From NCBI GenBank assembly GCA_963556495.2, contig OY747709.1:56014900-56078899 (forward strand): 64,000 nucleotides of DNA, read 5' to 3'. The DNA comes from Valencia hispanica (Eukaryota > Chordata > Actinopteri > Cyprinodontiformes > Valenciidae). A program made the position numbers and the translations under genes. The number at the start of each line of letters is the position of its first letter. Position 1 is the stretch's first letter. Below, piece after piece: positions 54,722-64,000 of the stretch. The notes under the pieces were generated by a model. That model had not been told where the DNA came from. It saw only the letters and a list, made by a program, of their open reading frames with translations, and ran no database searches.

Positions 54722-55571
54722 CTTAATAATAATAATAATAATAATAAATTATTATTATTATTATATTCTATAATATATTACACTATATAATACCATATTA
54801 TATTATACTATATTACTCTATAATATGTTATACTATATTCTATAATATATTATTGTATATTCTTTAATATATTATATTATTTTATAATAAATTATATTAT
54901 ATTATACTACATTATTCTATAATATACTATATTATTTTAAACTATATTATTATAAATATACTATATTATATTATTCTACATTATTCTATAATATAATATA
55001 TTATATTATTCTATAATATACTATATTATTTTATACTATATTATTATAAATATACTATATTATATTATACTACATTATTCTATAATATACTATATTATTT
55101 TATACTATATTATTATAAACATACTATATTATATTATACTACATTATTCTATAATATAATATATTATATTATATTATTCTATAATATACTATATTATTTT
55201 ATACTATATTATTATAAATATACTATATTATATTATACTACATTATTCTATAATATAATATATTATACTACATTATTCTATAATATACTATATTATTTTA
55301 TACTATATTATTATAAATATACTATATTATACTACATTATTCTATAATATACTATATTATTTTATACTATATTATTATAAATATACTATATTATACTACA
55401 TTATTCTATAATATACTATATTATTTTATACTATATTATTATAAATATACTATATTATATTATACTACATTATTCTATAATATACTATATTATTTTATAC
55501 TATATTATTATAAATATACTATATTATATTATACTACATTATTCTATAATATACTATATTATATTATATTG
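54722..55571. repeat. AT-only satellite of ~60-70-bp units
   Basis: About 850 bp with almost only A and T. It starts with (AAT)n, then repeats units containing TACTATATTATTTTATAC, TATTATTATAAATATAC and TACATTATTCTATAATA. Many words are self-complementary, so cruciform formation is likely. Confidence 0.95.
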
Positions 55572-57820
55572 CTGTGTGGGTGTGGTCTGTGGTCTGTGTG
55601 TGTTTCAGGTATTTGAGGGTTTGGAGCAGAAACAAAGGATGAAGGACGAGTGAAGAGGCTGTGAAGCAGAGAGTGTGTGACAGTGTGTGTGTTACTGTGT
55701 GTGTTACTGTGTGTGTCGGGGGCTCCACGGAGCGTGAACAGCAGCTCGTTCAGACTAACCAACCAGCTGCAGCGATGGCTGCGGGGGAGGGGAGGGGGTG
55801 AAAGGTGAAGCTCAATAATTGGGGAGGAAACGAGAACATCCAATCAAACTCAACTTTATTCGTCTCCTCCGCTGGTTCAAGAGGATCTACAGGAACCCAG
55901 GAGGGACACAAAACCTCCAGTTAATTCAGCTTTATTAAAGTCATCTGTCTGAATCACAGTTACAGAACCTGATTTCAGCTGACAGCCCGACACGGCCAAT
56001 CAGAACCAGGCTACGGATCACATGACAGACAGGTCTGATCTTCTGCTGGTTCTGTTTGGACTCCGGATCAGAACCATTGGAGCCGACTTTAGATGTTCTG
56101 GTCCGTCAGAAACAGAACCTAACGAAGAGATAACAGCTCCACCCTGACCCGGTTTCAACTGCTCAGTGGTTCTGAAGGAGGTCCAATTGTCCTTCAGAAC
56201 CTTTCACTGATCCTGTTTCAGCACGTTTCTTAGAGATGATCGGCTGTTAGCGAATCAGAACCGGCTGACTGGATCAGAACCGGGTCAGTTTAACAGGCTG
56301 AAACATAACAGAACCGCTTGAACAGAACATCTGACCCATTAGGACCACGATATCACATCACTTCATTGACCACGGCTTTATCTAAACAACATCTGTGAGG
56401 TCACACGTTGCCGGGGTAACCAGCTAACTGGGCGGGGCATCGTTAGTAAAGGTGAAAATGGGACCAACCTGCCGAGACGAGGAGACCTGAGGAAGAGGAG
56501 GAGGAGCCTTCTTCATCAGGGGGGCGTGTCCTGCAGAGACAAACAGAGACACGCATCACTTCCTGTTCCTGGTGAGACCAACGGGTCCAGGTTCTGGTCC
56601 TGGTTCTGAGTCATTGATAAACTGATATGTGTTACACATCAGAACCACAAAGGGCAGGAACCCAAACTCTTCATCATGAAACAGGTATCAGAACCAGAAC
56701 CGGGCCCAGATGCGTGGTAAACATCTGGAGGAAACAAAGAGCAGAAAACCCAGAAGATGCAGAGGTCCGGTTCACCCTGAGGCCAGAACCAGAACCAGAA
56801 CCAGAACCAGACCAAGCTGGATACAATGCGGGTCATGAAGGGGTTGAAGACATTTCAGGTTGCACCAGTTTGTAGAACCATCCCATATGTGTTGAGTCCG
56901 GCCTCGGCTCCAGAACCTCGGGTTCGTGTCGGGTCGCCATCTGCCTTCAAGGTCACCTCTGAGGTCAAGCAATGAATCACTTCCTGTCGGCCCAGAGCTC
57001 GTTAGCGGGCACGCAGGAAATCAATCACTGATGTTCTAATGAGGCTGCAGCTCAGAACCAGATGACCTCATGCAGGTCCACATTACCGGGCCTGATGGTT
57101 CTGGTTCTGAGGGCAGTGAAGGTGGACTCGCAGCATCCTGCCTTCAGACGGGTTTTAACAGCCCTGAAGCTAGGCTCCGCCCCCTCACCAGGTGAGCGGG
57201 TCACAGAGAAAGGCTGAAGGACGTTGGGGGATTTTACCCTCATCTGTGACTGAAGGGTTTGACCCATCAGAACTTGAGTCTGTGGTTCTGGTTCTGTTCT
57301 GAGGAAGTGGGTCAGGAGATCTCAGGTGAAACCCATCAGAACCAGTGATCCTATCAGTCCTCTGACCCGAGTGACCCAGCAGACAGGTTTCTGTCTCCCT
57401 GAAGGTGAACCAAGAGCGGACCAGTTCTCAGAACCTTTTAGAACTAGGTTCTGGGTCAGAACCAAGAGACCAGAGTGACACAACACATCAGGAGCTGACA
57501 GATGATTCTTTAGAACCTTTATCATGTCTGAACCGACCGGGCCGACCTGTTGCTTTGTCTGGAGCTCGTCTGATGGTCTTAAAGGCAGCAGCAGAGATGG
57601 AGCTGGATCTGAACAGAACCAACTATGAACAGAACCAACTATGAACAGAACCAAGGTAAAAGGTATGCAGGACATGAATCTGCAGCACAGCCTACTGAAG
57701 GTGCCGACCTGCTGAGGAAGCTGAAGATTTCTGAGTGTTGCATCAGCAGCAGGAAAACCCTCTGCAGAAACTTTATCGCTTCACGAGCTTTAAAGTTAGC
57801 ACCAGAGAGCAGACCTGGGT
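55572..57820. other. 2.2 kb without a supported gene
   Basis: Mixed sequence with heavy GGTTCTG/CAGAACC enrichment and a short CCAGAA run near 56785-56812. A possible acceptor at 55609 (TGTTTCAG) precedes a 14-codon open stretch ending in a stop, which is too weak to call an exon. Nothing else is recognised. Confidence 0.45.
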
Positions 57821-57824
57821 CTAA

Positions 57825-58993
57825 ACGGGCCGGATTCAGTTTCTAAACTGGGCCGGATTCAGTTTCCAAACTGGGCCGGATTCAGTTTCTAATCTGGGCC
57901 GGATTCAGTTTCTAAACTGGGCCGGATTCAGTTTCCAAACTGGGCCGCATTCAGTTTCCAAACGGGCCGGATTCAGTTTCTAAACTGGGCCGGATTCAGT
58001 TTCTAAACTGGGCCGGATTCAGTTTCTAAACTGGGCCGGATTCAGTTTCTAAACTGGGCCGGATTCAGTTTCTAAACTGGGCCGCATTCAGTTTCCAAAC
58101 TGGGCCGGATTCAGTTTCTAAACTGGGCCGGATTCAGTTTCTAAACTGGGCCGCATTCAGTTTCCAAACTGGGCCGGATTCAGTTTCTAAACTGGGCCGC
58201 ATTCAGTTTCTAAACTGGGCCGCATTCAGTTTCTAAACTGGGCCGGATTCAGTTTCTAAACTGGGCCGGATTCAGTTTCTAAACTGGGCCGCATTCAGTT
58301 TCTAAACTGGGCCGGATTCAGTTTCTAAACTGGGCCGCATTCAGTTTCTAAACTGGGCCGCATTCAGTTTCCAAACTGGGCCGGATTCAGTTTCTAAACT
58401 GGGCCGGATTCAGTTTCCAAACTGGGCCGCATTCAGTTTCCAAACTGGGCCGGATTCAGTTTCTAATCTGGGCCGCATTCAGTTTCTAAACTGGGCCGGA
58501 TTCAGTTTCCAAACTGGGCCGCATTCAGTTTCCAAACTGGGCCGCATTCAGTTTCCAAACGGGCCGGATTCAGTTTCTAAACTGGGCCGGATTCAGTTTC
58601 TAATCTGGGCCGCATTCAGTTTCTAAACTGGGCCGGATTCAGTTTCTAATCTGGGCCGCATTCAGTTTCCAAACTGGGCCGGATTCAGTTTCTAATCTGG
58701 GCCGCATTCAGTTTCTAAACTGGGCCGGATTCAGTTTCTAAACTGGGCCGGATTCAGTTTCTAAACTGGGCCGCATTCAGTTTCTAAACTGGGCCGGATT
58801 CAGTTTCCAAACTGGGCCGGATTCAGTTTCCAAACTGGGCCGGATTCAGTTTCTAAACTGGGCCGGATTCAGTTTCTAATCTGGGCCGCATTCAGTTTCC
58901 AAACTGGGCCGCATTCAGTTTCTAAACTGGGCCGGATTCAGTTTCCAAACTGGGCCGGATTCAGTTTCCAAACTGGGCCGGATTCAGTTTCTG
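57825..58993 (+). repeat. 23-bp CpG-containing minisatellite
   Basis: About 51 tandem copies of a unit made of GGGCCGGATTCAGTTTCT plus AAACT. The variable sites are GCCGG/GCCGC, TTTCTAAA/TTTCCAAA and AAACT/AATCT. Every unit has one CpG, giving a regular potential methylation site each 23 bp. Confidence 0.95.
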
Positions 58994-59535
58994 ACTGGCC
59001 GTTTGCGCTCCTAGATTGGACTGTGTCAGAAACCGTTCTTCAGGGCAGTGTGAACAGTTCATAACCAGAACACTGTAGCAGAGCGGACCTCACCGATGGA
59101 CCTGAACCCCTGGATCAGAACTTTTCCATCTTCCCAGAACGTCACCACAAACATGGTGTTGGAGCTAACTTAGGTTCTGGACCATGACCCGGCAGGAACT
59201 CTCTACTACAGCTGCCGTTTGAAACCAAATGTTCTCCGTTTTCATCCAGAACATGGAGGGTTCTGCACAGAACCGGCTCCACTGATCTGCACCGTCTGAA
59301 AGATTCTGCCACCGGTTCTGATGGGATCATCGCAGAACCCCAGAGATGATTTCTGGAGAACAGCAACGGTTCTGTTTTTATGTGCCTGCAGAAGCCGATG
59401 CTGATAAATAGGCCACCCAGTGATTTAATGCCCATTAAAGCTGCTGAGACACTCTGCAGATTAGGCTTCCTGCCTTCATTCACTAATCTCTGTTAATCTG
59501 ATGCAGCAAACAGACAAAACACAGCTGGAATCTAG
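58994..59535. other. Non-coding, nothing recognised
   Basis: Sequence between the 23-bp array and the CACACAGTAA array. A minus frame of 113 codons (59142-59483) has no domain I know. Confidence 0.4.
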
Positions 59536-59915
59536 TCATAGTAACACACAGTAACACACACAGTAATACACACAGTAACACACAGTAACACACACAGTAA
59601 CACACAGTAACACACAGTAACACACACAGTAACACACACAGTAACACACACAGTAACACACAGTAACACACACAGTAATACACACAGTAACACACAGTAA
59701 CACACACAGTAACACACAGTAACACACAGTAACACACACAGTAACACACAGTAACACACAGTAACACACACAGTAACACAGTAACACACACAGTAACACA
59801 CAGTAACACACACAGTAATACACACAGTAACACACAGTAACACACACAGTAATACACACAGTAACACACAGTAACACACACAGTAATACACACAGTAACA
59901 CACAGTAACACACAC
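59536..59915 (+). repeat. CACACAGTAA microsatellite at the truncated end of the retrotransposon
   Basis: About 380 bp of ACACACAGTA and ACACAGTA units with some AATACACACAGT. On its right it joins the reverse transcriptase sequence without any 3' untranslated region. Confidence 0.95.
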
Positions 59916-60490
59916 TGTCCCAGGGCCCCAGGATGGAGCCCTGGGGCACCCCACATGTGATTTCTGTTCGTTCTGATGAAAAGTTTCCTATTGAAAAATA
60001 GAAGTCTCTGTTCTTTAGGTAAGACTCAAACCAGCCAAGTCCTGTACCAGAGAGTCCGACCCAGCTCTCCAGTCGTTCTAATATATCATGATCAACACTG
60101 AGGTCCAACAGAACCAGCACTGTGGTTCTACTACAGTCTGTATTTATGCGGATGTCATTGAATACTTTGACTAGGAGAGTCTCAGTGCTGTGGTTACCAC
60201 GGAAACCAGACTGACAAACATCAAAGCGGTTGGTCATTGTTATGAAGCTATTTAACTGCTGAATAAGCTTTATCAATAATCTTACTGATGAATGGAAGAT
60301 TAGAGATTGGTCTGTAGTTCTGCATCAACATGTTGTCCAGATTATTCTTCTTTAGCAGTGGTTTAATAACTGCTGTTTTTAAAGCCTGGGGGAAGAGACC
60401 TGACAGGAGGGATGAGTTCACTATTTGAACAAGATCAGACACCATAACAGGAAGAACTTTCTTAAAGAAAAGCTGTGGGTAGGATATCAA
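59916..60490 (-). pseudogene. Retrotransposon ORF2: partial reverse transcriptase
   Basis: Reads LLSGLFPQALKTAVIKPLLK, NYRPISNLPFISKI, then after a frame change near 60255 QLNSFITMTNRFDVCQSGFR, GNHSTETLL, and VLVLLDLSVDHDILERL. The last block is RT motif A, normally LDLSAAFDTVDH. Here the residues between LDLS and VDH are missing, so the catalytic Asp is lost. Next is the motif B block ITCGVPQGSILGP. The sequence then passes directly into the CACACAGTAA array, so motif C (YADD) and the thumb are absent. The enzyme is inactive on two counts. Confidence 0.88.
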
Positions 60491-60639
60491 GACAGGAAGA
60501 GGAGGAGCTTAATTGGATAATGATTTTTTCAAGGCTGTTCTGGTTTAATTCGTGGAATTCAGACATTTTCTCTACATTGTTGTTGATTGGGGATGGCACT
60601 GGTTGTGGGTTCGATATTGAGGTACAGATTGACCGTCTA

Positions 60640-61858
60640 ATTGTTAGAACCTTTTCAGTGAAAAAGCTGCAAATTCATTGCAGGCCCTGGTAGAGTTTAG
60701 TTCAGGGGCTACTGTCACTAAAGGATTAGTTAGTCTTTCCAGTGTTGCAAATAGAGTCCGTGCATTATTAATGTTTCTGTTGATGATTTCAGAAAAGAAT
60801 GATTCCCTAGCATATTTTATAGTTAGCTGATATCTGTTCAGTCTCTCTTTGTAGATCTCACAGTGAACCTGGAGTCGAGTTTTCCGCCATTTTCTCTGGG
60901 CTCGTCGACACTCTCTTTTTTCACTACGTACCAGTGGATTACTTGTCCGCGGAGACTTCTTTCTACCTGAGACTACTTTAACTTTAGTTGGAGCAATGGA
61001 ATCCATGTGGTCTTACTGTGGCTGGATAATTTAGCAGAGATGGTACTTTCAAAGAAAATACAGAAATGGTCAGATAATGCAATATTAATTACAGAGATGT
61101 CAGAAATATTTAAACCTTTGCTGATAATGAAGTCCAGAGTGTGTCCTTTATTGTGTGTTGGTTGTTTGACATGCTGGATCAGTCCAAAGTTGTGGAGAGT
61201 ATCATCTAACGTTTTTGCTTGTCTATCTTGGGGGTTGTCGGTATGGATGTTAAAATCCCCCACGATGATTAGTTGGTCATAGTCGATACATATTACAGAA
61301 AGAAGGTCATTGAAATCATTAAAGAAGTTAGAGTTAAGTTTTGGTGGTTTATATAAACTTAGAAATAAAGCTTTGTTAGGCTCATTTATCTGGGTGGCTA
61401 GGTATTCAAAAGAATCAAACGTGCCCAGAGTTACCTTTTTAAAGTTCATTGAGTTGTGAAAGATGGTGGCTACACCTCCGCCTCGTCTGTGTTTTCTGCT
61501 CTCGCTTAAGAAATTGTAATTTGGAGGACTGGATTCTATTAATGCAGTTGTTTTGTTATTTTCATCTAGCCAAGTTTCTGATAAAAAAAAGGGCGTGTAA
61601 ATTATGCTCAGTGATGAAGTCATTGATAAGAAAAGACTTCCCGGATAGAGATCTAATGTTTAATAAAGCTAACTTAAGTATTGTGATGATGGGCAGCTGA
61701 ACCTTCTGACAGGTTATCAATTTGAGATTTTGTTTAATATGAGAGCGCGTGGTTAACGGTTTATGTTTCCTGCTGCTGATAATCACTGATATAGCCTCAG
61801 GGGTGCCGGGTGAATTCTGGGAGACGGTAGGGGTGGATTTATTGCCTGGTTCCCTCAA
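60640..61858 (-). pseudogene. Retrotransposon ORF2: APE endonuclease and linker
   Basis: The N-terminal strand LALLNIRSLSGKSFLINDFI is at about 61700, in a different frame from the next block, FLSETWLDENN, which carries the catalytic Glu of the E-T-W motif. Then come RRGGGVATIFHNS, YKPPKLNSNFFNDF, the metal-binding block LIIVGDFNIHTDN, QHVKQPTHNKGHTLDFI, and SDHFCIFF with the terminal Asp-His. All main APE catalytic motifs are recognisable. A second frame change near 60990 leads to a basic linker (SEKRECRRAQRKWRKTRLQV, YKERLNRYQ). The endonuclease nicks target DNA for target-primed reverse transcription in intact relatives. Confidence 0.87.
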
Positions 61859-61861
61859 ATA

Positions 61862-63182
61862 TCAAATATCTGTAATAATCAATGGGGGGAAGCTCCCAGG
61901 CTTATTGACACTAGTCCCAGGCGTTTGGTGTAGTCTAAGTTTAGGTGTTAATTGTGTCCCAAATTTGATTTGCTCGTTCAGTCTGTCTGTAAAGTTTCTA
62001 AATGGAGACTCATTTGATGTGGCTGAGTCACAGGAAGATGAAGACTTAATCTCTGATGGTTGTTTATCTGTTCGGTCCTGTGGTGTCATCATGACTTGCT
62101 GTTTTTGTTCTCTGATATCCATGGGCGCCTCAAGGTCAGCTTTTGGGAGCAAGTGTTTTGCTTTCAGATTTTGATAAGAGAAAATGTTTGCTGCCAACAG
62201 CCTTACTCCGGCCTTGTTCAGATAACGCATCCCTTCTTTGAACAGATGATTAGCACTTCCAAATACTTTGAAATAATTTAATAAATGTGAACGACTTCTC
62301 TGATTGTTTCTTCGACCATTTATGGAGCATGCGGAGTCTGCTAAATCTTTCATCATTCCCTTCAGGGACTGGTCCGCTGATGAGGATGTTTACGTTAAGT
62401 CCATCAAGTCTCTGTAGGAGATCAGAAAAGTCTCTCTTCAGAATCTCTGATTGTCTCATCGCAATATCTGCTGATCCAGCGTGAATGATGAGTTTTTCCA
62501 AAGCAGGATGTTGGTCCAAGATTTTAGGGATTTTTTCTGATATTTCTCTCACTGTATTTTTGTAGCAGCTATAAACTTTGGTATTCTTGTTACAAAAAGC
62601 CTCAATTCCATTAATTGATCCGTCTTGTATGATAACAGTCTTTGCTGGAGGCGCTCTTACTTTGTTATGTGTCCGTTTGATGTGGCTGGGTTTCTCCTTG
62701 TGGCTTTGACTGGTTCCGGGGGCTGCGTCATCTTTCAGGGAACTCAAGGCTGCGAATCTGTTTTTCAGCGGGATTCCAGGTGGAGAAATATCTCTTGTTT
62801 TTGGCTGAAACCTCTTTTGTTTACTTTTAGCAGAAGCGGCAGTTCTGGGTTCAGAGGTTTCTCTGTGTCTGAGTTTCTTTTGTTTTTTCTTCCTCGGAGA
62901 ACAGGCTGGGGTTGATTTCATGCGTTTTAATGCTGGCCAGTCTTCATTATAGTGCGGAGTTCTGCCGCTCAGACGCCTGTAGGGAGTCTCTGTGACACGG
63001 TTAGAACTATGTAACACCGGGCTGATAGGCTGTTCCCTGTTTGTATTCAACGGTAAAGTTGTTTCATTTTGTCCATAATCAGCGTGGAGATCAAAATTAA
63101 TTTCCAGACGACGTAGCTTCGTTTCAATGCCCTCAATCCTGTGGAGCAGTTTTTCAAAATCCTCAGCTGAGCAAAAAGCCAT
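61862..63182 (-). pseudogene. Retrotransposon ORF1 with esterase-like domain
   Basis: Start at the ATG 63182 (MAFCSAEDFEKLLHRIEG), which opens with a short coiled-coil-like segment (IEGIETKLRRLEINFDLH). A basic proline/serine-rich middle follows (PRKKKQKKLRHRE), then the esterase-type fold: VIIQDGSING in the place of the GDS block, LIIHAGSADI in the GHND-like block, LISGPVPEG, and, after a frameshift near 62300, FKEGMRYLNKAGVRLLAANI in the DG-H block. The nucleophile context reads DGSI, and the DxxH motif appears degraded (GMRYL). ORF1 proteins of this type accompany CR1 and L2 elements and bind the element RNA. Reading is open upstream of the ATG into the microsatellite, which is not meaningful. 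Frameshifted, so a pseudogene. Confidence 0.85.
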
Positions 63183-63344
63183 GTTGATAAGTCCATAGAA
63201 AAGTAATCCAAGAAGAGATCCGGTCCAATACAGAAACTCCAGGGGCTGAGAAAATAAAGTAACTAAGAAAAGGTTAAGAAAGAAAACAAGAAAAGCAAAC
63301 AGAAAATAAAATAAAGTGAAGACAGAGCTGTGTGTTACTGTGTG

Positions 63345-63942
63345 TGTTACACACACAGTAACACACACACACACACACAGTAACACACACAGTAACACAC
63401 AGTAACACACAGTAACACACACAGTAACACACACAGTAACACACACAGTAACACACAGTAACACACTGTAACACACACAGTAACACACAGTAACACACAC
63501 AGTAACACACACTCACACACACAGTAACACACACAGTAACACACAGTAACACACAGTAACACACACTCACACACACAGTAACACACACAGTAACACACAG
63601 TAACACACACAGTAACACACAGTAACACACTGTAACACACACAGTAACACACAGTAACACACACAGTAACACACAGTAACACACAGTAACACACAGTAAC
63701 ACACACTCACACACACAGTAACACACACAGTAACACACAGTAACACACACAGTAACACACAGTAACACACTGTAACACACACAGTAACACACAGTAACAC
63801 ACACAGTAACACACACTCACACACACAGTAACACACACTCACACACACAGTAACACACACAGTAACACACAGTAACACACACAGTAACACACAGTAACAC
63901 ACAGTAACACACAGTAACACACACAGTAACACACAGTAACAC
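63345..63942 (+). repeat. CACACAGTAA microsatellite at the 5' side of the retrotransposon
   Basis: About 600 bp of ACACACAGTA/ACACAGTA units with ACACACTCACAC and ACACTGTAAC variants, the latter recurring at 63464, 63627 and 63770, which hints at a ~145-165-bp higher-order period. The minus-strand frames are artefacts. Confidence 0.95.
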
Positions 63943-64000
63943 ATCCAGCCCTGTTCCTGCAGCCTCCAGGCTGATCTCAGGTGTAACTTACACCTGTCAG

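Larger units (their letters stand above)
59916..63340 (-). mobile_element. CR1/L2-type non-LTR retrotransposon, degraded and 3'-truncated
   Basis: In minus-strand order: a 5' leader, ORF1 with an SGNH/esterase-like domain (from 63182), ORF2 with an APE-type endonuclease (from about 61780), a linker, and the N-terminal half of reverse transcriptase. The last breaks off at CGVPQGSILGP near 59920, before the YADD active-site motif. No RNase H, C-terminal part, 3' tail or polyadenylation end is present. Several frameshifts and stops show it is dead. Both ends run into CACACAGTAA microsatellite. Confidence 0.88.

Noticed and set aside
55609..55655. Possible last exon after acceptor TGTTTCAG
   Set aside because: Only 14 codons to a stop, no partner exon or domain, next to an A/T satellite.

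Overview
The window is eukaryotic, almost certainly from a teleost fish. Reasons: GT-AG spliced exons of a vertebrate plexin, at least five Tc1-like DNA transposon copies or fossils of the types common in fish, a CR1/L2-type non-LTR retrotransposon, and very large micro- and minisatellite arrays. There is one real host gene. All other long open reading frames lie in tandem repeats or in broken transposons.

The host gene is on the minus strand from about 17.93 kb to beyond the left edge. Eight coding exons can be joined with consistent phases: 17929-17538, 16794-16062, 13824-13645, 5128-5000, 4921-4821, 4706-4574, 4299-4140 and 4070-3962. They give 645 complete codons: signal peptide, whole sema domain, first PSI domain and the start of the following plexin extracellular region. 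Motifs place it in class B plexins, most like plexin-B3 (plxnb3). The rest of the gene (IPT domains, transmembrane segment, GAP domain) is off the left end. Its introns hold an 18-bp minisatellite, a 360-bp MITE-like element, a ~1.8 kb 66-bp satellite, a Tc1 remnant, a Harbinger-like fragment, a near-perfect 50-bp palindrome, and, in the last intron, a Tc1 element nested inside another inverted repeat.

Upstream of the gene, 19.5-38.3 kb is one ~18.8 kb array of a 16-bp unit with the palindromic core GAACTGTTC. It has higher-order duplications, a 200-N assembly gap and a patch where the register breaks. From 38.6 to 41.6 kb there are C-tracts, a decamer CACACAGTAA microsatellite and two decayed Tc1 copies. 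From 41.65 to 47.15 kb lies a 12/24-bp satellite with a near-identical 2,618-bp higher-order duplication. It is open in several frames on both strands and produces spurious ORFs of up to 1,552 codons.

From 47 to 59 kb the sequence is non-coding. It contains two copies of one MITE family with telomere-like inner motifs, a 29-bp minisatellite, GA and CA microsatellites, an AT-rich cruciform-prone array and a 23-bp CpG-containing minisatellite. From 59.9 to 63.3 kb a degraded non-LTR retrotransposon (minus strand: esterase-type ORF1, APE endonuclease, N-terminal part of the reverse transcriptase) is bracketed on both sides by the same CACACAGTAA microsatellite. I found no convincing rRNA, tRNA or CRISPR. 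The most unusual material is the organisation of the satellites, not a new protein system.
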